Below are positions 34,536 to 43,395 of a stretch of DNA of 64,000 bases, piece after piece; position 1 is the first letter of the stretch; the number at the start of each line of letters is the position of its first letter. The position numbers were made by a program, and so were the translations under genes. Source of the stretch: Methylohalobius sp964654415 (GTDB lineage: Bacteria > Pseudomonadota > Gammaproteobacteria > Methylococcales > Methylothermaceae); contig CAZZIP010000003.1 in the NCBI GenBank assembly GCA_964654415.1, positions 124,001 to 188,000 of the forward strand, read 5' to 3'. The notes beneath the pieces are model-generated. The model had not been told where the DNA came from. It made no database searches and saw nothing but the letters and a program-made list of their open reading frames with translations.

Positions 34536-36904
34536 CTGCCCCCCAGACCCAACCCCTCGACTCTGCGGAACTGGAGCAAATTATCGCCTACTGGCGCGCC
34601 GCCAATTACCTGTCTGCCGGGCAGATCTATCTACTCGCCAACCCGCTCCTTAGAGAACCCCTCAAACCAGAGCACGTCAAGCCGCGCCTGCTAGGTCACT
34701 GGGGCACCTGCCCGGGCCTAAATCTGATCTACGCGCACATGAACCGGGCGATTTGTCTCCACGATCTCAACGCTATTTTCATCTGCGGCCCCGGCCACGG
34801 CGCCCCGGCGGTCCTAGCCAACGTCTATCTGGAGGGGACCTATAGCGAGTTTTACCCGGCTGTAACTCAGGACGCCGAGGGGCTGGGCAAATTCTTTCGC
34901 CAATTCTCCTTCCCGGGCGGGGTTCCCAGCCACTGTGACCCCCACGTCCCCGGATCGATCCACGAAGGCGGCGAACTGGGATATGCCCTCTCTCACGCTT
35001 TCGGAGCAGCCTTTGACAACCCTGATCTTCTGGTCTGTTGCGTGGTGGGCGACGGCGAGGCCGAAACCGGTCCCTTGGCTACTGCCTGGCACGGCAACAA
35101 GTTTTTGAACCCCAAAACTGACGGGGCGGTGCTGCCTATCCTGCACCTCAACGGCTACAAAATCGCCAACCCCACCGTGCTGGCCCGAATCCCCAACGGG
35201 GAACTGGCCAAGCTCATGGAAGGCTACGGCTGGCAACCCCTTTTCGTCGAAGGGGACGATCCGGCCGCGGTTCACCAAGCCTTTGCCGCCGCGCTAGAGC
35301 AGGCGCTTTCGGCCATCTTTGCGATCCAGCGGCGCGCCCGGGTGGGCGGCTGCCTGGAACGGCCGCGCTGGCCGATGATCGTGCTTAGGACCCCAAAAGG
35401 CTGGACCGGCCCTAAGGAGGTAGACGGCCAGCCGGTGGAAGGCAGCTGGCGCTCCCACCAGGTGCCTTTGGCCGATATTCACCATCGCCCCGACCGCCTC
35501 GCCCAACTGGAGGCCTGGCTCAAAAGCTATCGCCCGGAAGAGTTGTTCGATGCCGCAGGTTGCCTGCGCGCCGATCTTAAGGCGCTAACTCCCAAGGGGG
35601 CGCGGCGGATGGGGGCCAACCCCCACGCCAACGGCGGACTCCTGCTCAAGGACCTGCGCCTGCCCCAGTTCGACGATTACGCGGTCGCCGTCCCTAAACC
35701 CGGCGCGGTCCAGGCCGAAGCCACGCGGGTGATGGGAAGATTTTTGCGCGATGTGATCCGCCTCAACGCTGGCCTTAAAAACTTTCGCCTCCTGAGCCCG
35801 GACGAGATCACCTCCAACCGCCTCGATGCGGTGTTCGAGGCCACTGACCGAATCTGGCTGGCCGAGCGCTTTGCTAGCGACGAACATCTAGCTCCGGAGG
35901 GGCGGGTGATGGAAGTGCTCTCCGAGCACACCTGCCAGGGCTGGCTGGAAGGCTATCTGCTCACCGGCCGCCACGGTCTGTTTGCCTCCTATGAGGCTTT
36001 CATCCACATCGTCGATTCCATGTTCAACCAGCACGCCAAATGGCTCAAAGAGGCCAGTGAAGTCTCCTGGCGGCAACCGATCGCCTCGCTCAACTATCTG
36101 TTGACCTCGCACGTGTGGCGCCAGGATCACAACGGCTTTACCCACCAGGACCCAGGCTTCATCGACGTGGTGGTTAACAAAAAATCGGCTCACATTCGGG
36201 TCTACTTTCCTCCCGATGCCAACAGCCTGCTGTATATCACCGACCTTGCCCTGCGCAGCCGCGACCGGATCAACGTGATCGTGGCCGGCAAGCAAATGCA
36301 GCCCCAGTGGCTGGACATGGACGCGGCAATCCGCCACTGCATCGCCGGCATCGGCATCTTCGAGTGGGCAAGCAACGACCAACAAGCAGAGCCGGACGTG
36401 GTGATGGCCTGCTGCGGCGACGTTCCCACCCTGGAAACCCTGGCGGCGGTGGATTTCATGCGCCAACACTTGCCTGAGCTTAAAGTCCGGGTCATCAACG
36501 TGGTGGACCTGATGACCTTGCAGCCTCCGGAAGAGCACCCCAACGGCTTGTCGCATCGAGAGTTCGATACGCTGTTTACCACCGACAAGCCGATCGTCTT
36601 CGCCTATCACGGCTATCCCTGGCTGATCCACCGCTTGAGTTACCGCCGCACCAACCACAAAAACCTCTACGTGCGCGGCTACAAGGAGGAAGGCACCACC
36701 ACTACCCCGTTCGACATGGCGGTACGCAACGATTTAGACCGCTTCCACCTGGTCATGGACGTGATCGATCGGGTTCCGAAGCTGGGCTATCAGGCCGCCC
36801 ACATCAAGCAACTCTTACGCGATAAGCTGATCGAACACCGCCGTTATATCGAGCGCTACGGCCAGGACCTGCCGGAAATCTTGAACTGGCAGTGGCCCTA
36901 TTAG
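34532..36904 (+). CDS. xfp: Phosphoketolase (xylulose-5-P/fructose-6-P)
   Basis: Thiamine-diphosphate enzyme cleaving xylulose 5-phosphate or fructose 6-phosphate with phosphate into acetyl phosphate and an aldose phosphate. At 790 residues it is full length. The TPP/Mg motif GDGEAETGPLATAWHGNKF, the LGHWGTCPGLNLIYAH segment and GLFASYEAFIHIVDSM are canonical. With AckA upstream and a phosphotransacetylase downstream it gives a carbon-saving route from sugar phosphates to acetyl-CoA or acetate, a route reported for gammaproteobacterial methanotrophs. Confidence 0.96.
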   Translation: MTAPQTQPLDSAELEQIIAYWRAANYLSAGQIYLLANPLLREPLKPEHVKPRLLGHWGTCPGLNLIYAHMNRAICLHDLNAIFICGPGHGAPAVLANVYLEGTYSEFYPAVTQDAEGLGKFFRQFSFPGGVPSHCDPHVPGSIHEGGELGYALSHAFGAAFDNPDLLVCCVVGDGEAETGPLATAWHGNKFLNPKTDGAVLPILHLNGYKIANPTVLARIPNGELAKLMEGYGWQPLFVEGDDPAAVHQAFAAALEQALSAIFAIQRRARVGGCLERPRWPMIVLRTPKGWTGPKEVDGQPVEGSWRSHQVPLADIHHRPDRLAQLEAWLKSYRPEELFDAAGCLRADLKALTPKGARRMGANPHANGGLLLKDLRLPQFDDYAVAVPKPGAVQAEATRVMGRFLRDVIRLNAGLKNFRLLSPDEITSNRLDAVFEATDRIWLAERFASDEHLAPEGRVMEVLSEHTCQGWLEGYLLTGRHGLFASYEAFIHIVDSMFNQHAKWLKEASEVSWRQPIASLNYLLTSHVWRQDHNGFTHQDPGFIDVVVNKKSAHIRVYFPPDANSLLYITDLALRSRDRINVIVAGKQMQPQWLDMDAAIRHCIAGIGIFEWASNDQQAEPDVVMACCGDVPTLETLAAVDFMRQHLPELKVRVINVVDLMTLQPPEEHPNGLSHREFDTLFTTDKPIVFAYHGYPWLIHRLSYRRTNHKNLYVRGYKEEGTTTTPFDMAVRNDLDRFHLVMDVIDRVPKLGYQAAHIKQLLRDKLIEHRRYIERYGQDLPEILNWQWPY

Positions 36905-36924
36905 AACTTCAAAGGAGTACGTCC

Positions 36925-37290
36925 ATGTCGCAAAATCCGCTCGAGGCCAAAATGGCCAGGATGCGTCAAGCGCTACAAACCCTGCGCCAGCAGTATCCTA
37001 CTGAGACTCAAGCATTTTCCTATTTCTTCCAGAAGACCGAATCAGGCACCGCACTCAGCCTCAAGCACAAAGAATTAATCAACGTCGCCCTGGCAGTGGC
37101 AAGCCAATGCGACTGGTGCATAGGCGCCCACGTTAAAAGTGCCGTGCAAGCCGGCGCTAGCCGCGACGAGATCGTCGAGGCCGGATTTATGGCAGTAATC
37201 ATGCACGGAGGTCCAGCGCTGATGTATATGACTACTCTACTCGAAGCATTGGACCTATATTTGCCTCACCCCTCCCTTGATTCGCCATGA
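36925..37290 (+). CDS. AhpD-like carboxymuconolactone decarboxylase family protein
   Basis: 121 residues from ATG 36925, preceded by AAAGGAG. The all-helical AhpD/CMD fold is marked by SQCDWCIGAHVKSAV, with the redox CxxC followed by His three residues later, and GASRDEIVEAGFMAVIMHGGPA. Such proteins act in peroxide or thiol redox chemistry, but members are often uncharacterised. It is set tightly between xfp and pta (4-base overlap with pta), suggesting an accessory role in this operon that cannot be deduced. Confidence 0.85.
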   Translation: MSQNPLEAKMARMRQALQTLRQQYPTETQAFSYFFQKTESGTALSLKHKELINVALAVASQCDWCIGAHVKSAVQAGASRDEIVEAGFMAVIMHGGPALMYMTTLLEALDLYLPHPSLDSP

Positions 37291-38228
37291 GCGCCGTTAC
37301 CCTAGATACTCTCATCGAACGCGCCAAAACCTACCCTCCTCTTCCCACCGCGGTGGTGGATGCGGGGGAAAGCTACGTCTTGCAAGGCGCTTGGGAAGCC
37401 GCCGAAGCCGGGTTAATTAAGCCTATACTGATAGGGAATCAGGAGCGGATCGAGCAGATCGCCCAGGAACTCGGTTATTCCCTGCAAGGCATTGCCGTCG
37501 TCACCGCTCAGGGAGAGGAGGAAGCCGCCGCAAAAGGCGTGGAACTCGTCCTCAAAGGAGAAGTCTTTGGTCTCATGAAAGGCTTCGTCCACACCGACGT
37601 GCTGATGCACCCGGTGCTTGCGCACCTGCGTACGGGGCGGCGGGTGAGCCACGTGTTCCTAGCAGAGCTTCCGACTTACCCCAAGCTCTTGTACGTTACC
37701 GACGCGGCGATCAACATCGCCCCCGATCTGAAGCAAAAGGCGGCGATCGTGCAGAACGCCGTCGATCTAGCGCGCCTGTTGGGAGTGCAGCGACCAAAGG
37801 TGGCCGCTCTGTCTTCGGTGGAGATCGTCAAGCCCGAGATTCCATCCAGCGTAGATGCCGCCTGCCTGAGCAAGATGGCCCAGCGCCGGCAGATCTTAAA
37901 CGCCATCGTCGACGGTCCTTTGGCTTTCGACAACGCCATCTCCAAGGAGGCAGCGCGCATCAAGCAGATCGACAGCGAGGTTGCGGGAGAGGTGGACATT
38001 CTCCTGGCCCCAGACCTAGACGCTGGCAATATTTTGGCCAAGGATCTGGCCTATCTGGCTAACGCCACCCTTGCTGGAATCGTGGTCGGAGCCAAAGTCC
38101 CCATCGTGCTGCCCTCCCGCTCCGACCCTCCCAAGGGGAGGCTGGCCTCGTGCGCCATCGCCGTGCTTATGTTCCACTGCTGGGAAGAGATCTGCCGCGA
38201 GACTGGACCGCAAGGAGAACCTACATGA
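37287..38228 (+). CDS. pta: Phosphate acetyl/butyryltransferase family protein
   Basis: 313 residues of the phosphotransacetylase/phosphotransbutyrylase fold. Family features include GLMKGFVHTDVLMHPVL, DAAINIAPDLKQKA and, near the end, DILLAPDLDAGNILAKDLAYLA. Operon context with phosphoketolase and acetate kinase indicates conversion of acetyl phosphate to acetyl-CoA. The short, single-domain form is closer to Ptb-type proteins, so acyl specificity is uncertain. It overlaps the downstream lipoprotein gene by 4 bases. Confidence 0.88.
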   Translation: MSAVTLDTLIERAKTYPPLPTAVVDAGESYVLQGAWEAAEAGLIKPILIGNQERIEQIAQELGYSLQGIAVVTAQGEEEAAAKGVELVLKGEVFGLMKGFVHTDVLMHPVLAHLRTGRRVSHVFLAELPTYPKLLYVTDAAINIAPDLKQKAAIVQNAVDLARLLGVQRPKVAALSSVEIVKPEIPSSVDAACLSKMAQRRQILNAIVDGPLAFDNAISKEAARIKQIDSEVAGEVDILLAPDLDAGNILAKDLAYLANATLAGIVVGAKVPIVLPSRSDPPKGRLASCAIAVLMFHCWEEICRETGPQGEPT

Positions 38229-38734
38229 AACGCCTGTTCCATTTATTACCCCTACTATTGGCCGCCTGTGCGAGCATGCCACCGGAGCTTGCCGGGATTG
38301 CCGAGTCGCCTTCGCTAGACGAAGTCGCAGCGCAACCGGAGAGGTATCGCGGTCGCCCCATTCGCTGGGGAGGGACGATCGTCGAGGTAACCAACGAGGC
38401 CGATGCGACCTGGCTGCAAATCCTGGCCAAGCCGCTCGACCGCAGCGGGCGCCCTCAGGAAGACGCTACCCCAATGGGGCGCTTTTTGATGCGCACCGAG
38501 CGCTTCTTGGACCCCGAGATATACTTACGCGAGCGCGAGATCACCGTACTCGGTACCGGCGCTGGGCTGGCCGAGCGCACGATCGGCAAGCGCAGCGTGA
38601 AACTGCCAGTGATTGAAGCCCAGCGCTGGCACCTATGGCCCAAGCGCGAGCCGACCCCGGTCTATTACCCTTATTGGTGGTACTACCCTTATCCCCTGTA
38701 TTACCGCTACTGGCCTTATTACTACTGGTGGTGA
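38225..38734 (+). CDS. slp: Slp-family outer-membrane lipoprotein with aromatic tail
   Basis: 169 residues from ATG 38225, with AAGGAG upstream. The signal peptide ends in lipobox LLAAC (cysteine near residue 14). The body fits the Slp (starvation-inducible lipoprotein) family: LDEVAAQPERYRGRPIRWGGTIV. The last 23 or so residues consist almost only of Tyr, Trp and Pro, an unusual aromatic tail seen in several Slp homologues. The frame continues 25 codons upstream inside pta, which is not coding. Confidence 0.86.
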   Translation: MKRLFHLLPLLLAACASMPPELAGIAESPSLDEVAAQPERYRGRPIRWGGTIVEVTNEADATWLQILAKPLDRSGRPQEDATPMGRFLMRTERFLDPEIYLREREITVLGTGAGLAERTIGKRSVKLPVIEAQRWHLWPKREPTPVYYPYWWYYPYPLYYRYWPYYYWW

Positions 38735-38739
38735 CGGCT

Positions 38740-40200
38740 TTAAAACTCGTTCTCCAGGATCTGCCGCGCCCGCCGGCATAGCTCTCGTCCGTAGTCTACC
38801 CAGATTCCCTGGCCCCAGTAGCGGAAGCAACTGGTCTGACACACCAGCAAGTGGAACAGGGCCTTGCGGTAACGCGGATCACTGGTGGGAACCCCGGCCT
38901 CGATCACCTTCTCGTAGAACAGCGCGCTGACCTCGTCCATCGGTTTGAGCAGGGACTCGTAGCCGCGCACCCAAGAAATATCGTTGGTCCAGCTGCCGCC
39001 TTCCATGTGGAAGTTGTGGTGCTGATGGCGCAGGCGCTCGATTACTTGCGAGAGCCGTTCGTGGCCGTCACCCGGTTGGAAATGCTCCCACAGCAGCTTT
39101 TGATGTCTAGGCTGCAGGACTGGCAAGTCGGATTCTTGGATCCCCAAGGAGAACAGGTACTCCAGATATTCGGTCACGTTGACGATCGGCGTGCGGGTGC
39201 CTGAGCACTCGCGCACCACCTCCAAGTATTTGGGAGGAAACTCGTTCATCATCACTCCGCCGTTTTCCCCATCGGCGATCTGAGTTACCAGGGGGGGTAC
39301 CTGCCGGCCAGCTAACAGTTGGCGCGAAAGCCCCTTGGCTTCGTAATAGGGCTGCATCTGGCCGACTAGTTTGGTGTCGCTGCCTTGAGTCTTGATGATG
39401 GCAATGATCTCGGCGCTTTCGCCCTGGCAGTTGCGGCACACTAGGCGGTGAGGCAGATGCTTGAATTCTGGCCCCCAACCGGTATCCGGCTGTTCGACCG
39501 TATGTTCCTGCACCAACACCCAAAGATAACCGCAATCCTTTAAGGTTTTGACGAATTCGTAGGCGACGTCCGGATGGTTGGGCAGGGCCATCTCCGGTGG
39601 TGAAAATCCCCTAACGCGCGCGAGCGCCTCCAGGCCGAAGATGGCGGCAAAGTGATGCTGCCAAGCGCGGACGTGAAGGCGAAAATCCTGTACCGGCGTC
39701 GAAGGCGCCACCGCGTGTCCCCACGCGGTGCCGAGCCATTCGGCGGCATATTGAGACGCTAAGGTCAAAGGCTTTAGGGCGTCGAACACATCGTTCAGCC
39801 CCATTTTGCGCAAACCGTACAACAGCGTGCCGGAATAGTCTAACCCTGCCCGCGGACGCTTACCTTCGCCAAGAAGCTTGGGGATGAACTCGCCCATACG
39901 CTTGTAACACCAGTGGAATACCGGCGCGTTATGGTTATCGCCAAGCCACTGGTGCTCCATCATGTATTGCAAATTGCTGATGATCTCTGCGGTCTGAAGA
40001 TTCTCCCCACCTGCTGGAATCAGCGGCTGGTGCATATGGAGGGCGATCGCGAAAGCGCTTTCTAGCTGATCGAAATCGATTCCGCTTTTGCCCAAATAAA
40101 GCGGCTGACCTTGATATTTTTGCATCGCGGCCTGGATAAGCTCCTCATTGCCGCAGATGTTCGGCAGGCCATCGACGATTTCTGGCAATTGCTGGTTCAT
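38740..40200 (-). CDS. Glycoside hydrolase family 57 protein (486 aa)
   Basis: GH57 enzymes act on alpha-glucans such as glycogen as hydrolases, branching enzymes or 4-alpha-glucanotransferases. The family's first motif is visible as ALHMHQPLIP, the region holding the nucleophile as GFSPPEMALPN, and the acidic motif as IADGENGGVMMNEFP. Specificity cannot be told from motifs alone. It lies 25 bases after a second GH57 gene, with AAGGAG before its ATG, so the pair is cotranscribed. It converges with slp, leaving 5 bases. Confidence 0.88.
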   Translation of the reverse strand: MNQQLPEIVDGLPNICGNEELIQAAMQKYQGQPLYLGKSGIDFDQLESAFAIALHMHQPLIPAGGENLQTAEIISNLQYMMEHQWLGDNHNAPVFHWCYKRMGEFIPKLLGEGKRPRAGLDYSGTLLYGLRKMGLNDVFDALKPLTLASQYAAEWLGTAWGHAVAPSTPVQDFRLHVRAWQHHFAAIFGLEALARVRGFSPPEMALPNHPDVAYEFVKTLKDCGYLWVLVQEHTVEQPDTGWGPEFKHLPHRLVCRNCQGESAEIIAIIKTQGSDTKLVGQMQPYYEAKGLSRQLLAGRQVPPLVTQIADGENGGVMMNEFPPKYLEVVRECSGTRTPIVNVTEYLEYLFSLGIQESDLPVLQPRHQKLLWEHFQPGDGHERLSQVIERLRHQHHNFHMEGGSWTNDISWVRGYESLLKPMDEVSALFYEKVIEAGVPTSDPRYRKALFHLLVCQTSCFRYWGQGIWVDYGRELCRRARQILENEF

Positions 40201-40225
40201 GGCAGGCTCCTTAAAGAATAAAGCA

Positions 40226-41422
40226 TCACTCTTGTCCTAAGTACCTTGCAGCGGCCTTAAGGCTCTCCCGCGCAGCTTCCAGATCGCGTTCGGCGCGTTC
40301 CACCCAGGCCTCGCCCCAGAAGAAATTGCAGCTCGTTTCGGCGCGCAACAGGCGCCATAAAGCCTGCTCCAGCAACGCTTGGATTTCCGGCTCCTGACGC
40401 TGAAGTTCATGGGCACGCTGACGCAATTGGTGAAACTCCCGGCTCATCTTGCAAATAGCCTCAAGACCGTCTTTCTGGCGCTGCGAGCCGGTCCACTGGA
40501 TGAATCCCCGTCCGTGATGCCAGCCGGTGTTCCAGGCTCCGGTATGCACCTTCACCTCGCCGTGGACGCCGTAGCGATCGAGGTAGTCGTGGATGAAAAC
40601 CGGCCGCGGCGCCTGTTCGTCGGAGCGAGCGCGCTCTAGCATAGGGACATAGAACGCATCCCAGAAGTTCGCCCCTGGGCTGACGTTGCGGAACCAGCCG
40701 CCGTTGTCGCCATCGGTGCAAGTCGTCACTAACGGCGGGGAATCGCACCAGCGGGTGCGCTCGGCCACCTCACGGCAGAACCAATCAGGCTCAAGACCAG
40801 ACTCCTGGGCGTTGGAGAGATCCCGGTCGCGCACGATCACAATGATCTCGGCACCCTCGTAGCGAGCAAGATGCGGTCGATATAACAGCTGCGGCCAGTC
40901 CATAGGCGTGATCGGTTCTACATGCTCGCTGTCGACCAGACAATAGCGGTAACCCAGCTTGACGATGAGCGGGATCAGCTCCATGCAAAAGCCCATCTCC
41001 GGCGGCCAAAATCCCCGGAAGTTCTCGCGCCAAAATAAATGCCGACCAATGCCCAACCAACGGGTAAGCTGCTCCTCCCAGTCTTGCTTGGGGATCAAGG
41101 GCAACACCGGATGGTAATAAGCCGTCCCCAAAATCTCAAACAGCGCTGTGTTTTGGTAATACCACAGCAGAGATCCCGTGTCCACGGTCCCGTACACCAT
41201 GGATTGGAAGGCGGGATCGGCTAAAGTTTCAAGCAGCGTCCCTGAAAGGGATAGGTGCACTCTGGCGACGTCTTCGTAACCCCACAGGCGCCTTGGGATG
41301 CGATCTAGCGCGAATAAAATCTCTTTGGCTTCCCACGGGTTTTTCTCCCACAGTTCCTGCAGGTTGCCGACCGGCTGGTGCAGATTCAGGACCAAGGCGT
41401 GATAGACTGGTTTCATCGTCAT
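40226..41422 (-). CDS. Glycoside hydrolase family 57 protein (398 aa)
   Basis: The second, shorter GH57 protein. HALVLNLHQPVGNL is the family-defining first motif, GFWPPEMGFCMELIP the catalytic Glu region and CTDGDNGGWF the acidic motif. The C-terminal half is helical with many Trp and Arg. It is clearly paralogous to, not a fragment of, the downstream gene. A role in glycogen or maltodextrin turnover is likely. Start could be Met1 or Met3. Confidence 0.87.
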   Translation of the reverse strand: MTMKPVYHALVLNLHQPVGNLQELWEKNPWEAKEILFALDRIPRRLWGYEDVARVHLSLSGTLLETLADPAFQSMVYGTVDTGSLLWYYQNTALFEILGTAYYHPVLPLIPKQDWEEQLTRWLGIGRHLFWRENFRGFWPPEMGFCMELIPLIVKLGYRYCLVDSEHVEPITPMDWPQLLYRPHLARYEGAEIIVIVRDRDLSNAQESGLEPDWFCREVAERTRWCDSPPLVTTCTDGDNGGWFRNVSPGANFWDAFYVPMLERARSDEQAPRPVFIHDYLDRYGVHGEVKVHTGAWNTGWHHGRGFIQWTGSQRQKDGLEAICKMSREFHQLRQRAHELQRQEPEIQALLEQALWRLLRAETSCNFFWGEAWVERAERDLEAARESLKAAARYLGQE

Positions 41423-41619
41423 CTCTCCACTAAGTCAGATTTTACTGCTCTCCGGCAAGGCGCAACAACAAAGGGATGATATGCAGGGTTAGCGCCGTGG
41501 AAAACCCAAGTCCTTAAGACAATGCTCGCTGCCGCTGGCTGCGGCCGGCGGCAATAAACCGGCCATGTCGTCCCTCAGTGAGGGTTTAGCCGCAGCAGCG
41601 CGCAGCTGTGGGTAAACCG
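41423..41619. other. Intergenic region with two hairpins
   Basis: No gene seen. GGCCGG (41543-41548) pairs with CCGGCC (41559-41564), and CCCTC (41572-41576) pairs with GAGGG (41580-41584). They may end tetR transcription, but neither has a strong T-run on the minus strand. Confidence 0.4.
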
Positions 41620-42249
41620 CTAGCTCGACAAACAGCCGCGCAAAAACAGCTTCACCACCTGTTTAACTTGTTCGCGTAACGCGCGCTGTCCAAGAGGAGC
41701 AGCGAGTCCCAACTCCAACTTACGCAGCCATTCTCCACGCAAGGTGGCCAGAAACTGGCCTGCCAACAAACGGCTGTCGAACCCGGCCAATATCCCTACC
41801 CGCTGGTATTCGGCCAGCAAGCAACTCAGATGCGTTAGGGTTCGCTCCGGGCCACAGCGATAAAACTGAGCGGCCAACTCAGGAAAACGTTGGGCTTCGG
41901 CTAAAATCTGGGCGTGCAGGCGAAGGCACTCGGGACGGGCAATGCGGCTTATGAACTGGCAGCCGAACTCCTCCAGTACCTCTGCCAAAGGACGCGAGGC
42001 ATCTTGCGGCAGGCTGGCAACGAACTCATCGCTGATGCGCTCGATCACCGCGCCGAACAGCTGCGCCTTGCCACCAAAGTGGCGGTAAATAGTGCGCAGC
42101 GATACATGCGCCCGACGCGCGATGGTTTCCAGACTCAACGCCCCATAACCATACTCAGCAAATAGATGCATAGCCTGGTCCAACAGCAGGTCACGGCGCA
42201 GCGCCTCTTCGCCTTTGCGCGGCCGACCGCAGCGGATGGTGGTAGTCAC
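41620..42249 (-). CDS. TetR-family transcriptional regulator of the efflux locus
   Basis: 209 residues from GTG 42249; a TTG at 42270 would add seven. The N-terminal helix-turn-helix reads ALSLETIARRAHVSLRTIYRHFGGKAQLF, split here as SLETIARRAHVS and LRTIYRHFGGK, the classic TetR pattern. The C-terminal ligand domain is variable. It is divergent from the RND pump operon with a short AT-rich gap containing a palindrome, the usual arrangement for a local repressor of AcrAB-type pumps. Confidence 0.9.
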   Translation of the reverse strand: MTTTIRCGRPRKGEEALRRDLLLDQAMHLFAEYGYGALSLETIARRAHVSLRTIYRHFGGKAQLFGAVIERISDEFVASLPQDASRPLAEVLEEFGCQFISRIARPECLRLHAQILAEAQRFPELAAQFYRCGPERTLTHLSCLLAEYQRVGILAGFDSRLLAGQFLATLRGEWLRKLELGLAAPLGQRALREQVKQVVKLFLRGCLSS

Positions 42250-42258
42250 GGTACTCAA

Positions 42259-42271
42259 TTTGCCTGGCAAA
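42259..42271. promoter_or_regulatory. Putative TetR operator
   Basis: TTTGCC-T-GGCAAA is a perfect 6+1+6 palindrome between tetR and the efflux operon. A looser half-site pair, TTTGC (42301-42305) and GCAAA (42312-42316), lies just before the membrane fusion gene. AT-rich promoter-like sequence separates them. Confidence 0.5.
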
Positions 42272-42315
42272 AAATGAAAAGAAATATTATCTTATTATTT
42301 TTTGCACAACGGCAA

Positions 42316-43395
42316 ATGCGGTATTTTCTCTTTGGATTGTGCGTGCTGCTTTTGACAGCTTGCTCCAAGACCGCCGAGGAACCTATCCCCCTTCCGCCCC
42401 ACGTCAAAATTGCTCAGCCGGTTACCCGAGAGGTAGTGGAGTGGGAAGAATATCCAGGCCATCTAGAAGCGGTCGAGCAGGTGGAAGTGCGCGCGCGGGT
42501 GGAAGGATATTTGGACAAGGTCTGCTTTCGCGCTGGCCAGAGAGTGAAGGTCGGTGACCTGTTGTTCGTCATCGATCAGCGACCATTTCGCATCCGCTTA
42601 AAGCAAGCCGAAGCCGAACTGGCCGCCGCGAAAGCGCGTCTGGAACTAGCGCGCAGCAATTTGGCACGGGCCGACCGCTTGCTGGCGAAAAAATTCATCG
42701 CCAAAGAGGACTATGACAGCCGACGAGCCGAGCTTTTGGCCGCAGAAGCTCAGCTACAAGCGACCCAAGCTCTGGTGGACGCAGCCCGCCTGGACCTTTC
42801 CTTCACCGAAATTCGCGCCCCCATAGCCGGGATCGTAGGGCGCGAGGAGGTCACCGCCGGCAACTTGATCAAAGGAGGCGGAGCCGACGCCACCGTGCTC
42901 ACCGTCATCGTCCGCACCGATCCGATCTACGCCTATTTCGACGTGGACGAGCGCTTCGCCTTAAGCTATGCCAACTTAAGCTCTCCGGTGCAACTGGGTC
43001 TTGCCGACGAAACAGGGTTTCCCCACATGGGGCAACTGGATTATGCCTCGCCACGCCTTGACTGGTCTTCTGGCACACGCACGCTGCGGGCGGTGTTTGC
43101 CAATTCCGACGGGCGACTTAAGCCAGGTCTGTTTGCCCGCCTTCGACTTGCCAAACGCCAACCCTACCCGGCCCTGCTGGTGCCGGATAAGGCGGTGGTA
43201 ACCAATCTGGGCCAAAAAGGAATTTGGGTGATGGACGACAACCATACCGTCTCCTGGCGTCCGGTGACTCTAGGTCCGTTGACCGATGGCTTGCGCGTCG
43301 TGCGCGAGGGATTGCGCCCTGGCGAGTGGATAGTGGTGGAAGGGGCGCAGAAGCTCAAGCCGGGAATCGCTGTCCTGCCCGAGGAAAACCGCTGA
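42316..43395 (+). CDS. RND efflux periplasmic adaptor (AcrA/MexA-like)
   Basis: Membrane fusion lipoprotein bridging the RND pump and an outer-membrane channel. From ATG 42316 the signal is compact and ends in lipobox LLTAC-S. Conserved parts: GHLEAVEQVEVRARVEGYL and FRAGQRVKVGDLLFVIDQR (lipoyl domain), a helical hairpin with KKFIAKEDYDSRRAE, then FTEIRAPIAGIVGREEVTAGN. Length is 359 residues. ATG 42274 would place 14 extra residues before the signal. It is coupled to the pump gene by a 1-base overlap. Confidence 0.92.
   Translation: MRYFLFGLCVLLLTACSKTAEEPIPLPPHVKIAQPVTREVVEWEEYPGHLEAVEQVEVRARVEGYLDKVCFRAGQRVKVGDLLFVIDQRPFRIRLKQAEAELAAAKARLELARSNLARADRLLAKKFIAKEDYDSRRAELLAAEAQLQATQALVDAARLDLSFTEIRAPIAGIVGREEVTAGNLIKGGGADATVLTVIVRTDPIYAYFDVDERFALSYANLSSPVQLGLADETGFPHMGQLDYASPRLDWSSGTRTLRAVFANSDGRLKPGLFARLRLAKRQPYPALLVPDKAVVTNLGQKGIWVMDDNHTVSWRPVTLGPLTDGLRVVREGLRPGEWIVVEGAQKLKPGIAVLPEENR

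Noticed and set aside
35888..36658. 256-codon open frame on the minus strand
   Set aside because: It is fully antisense to the well-conserved phosphoketolase gene and arises from its codon bias.
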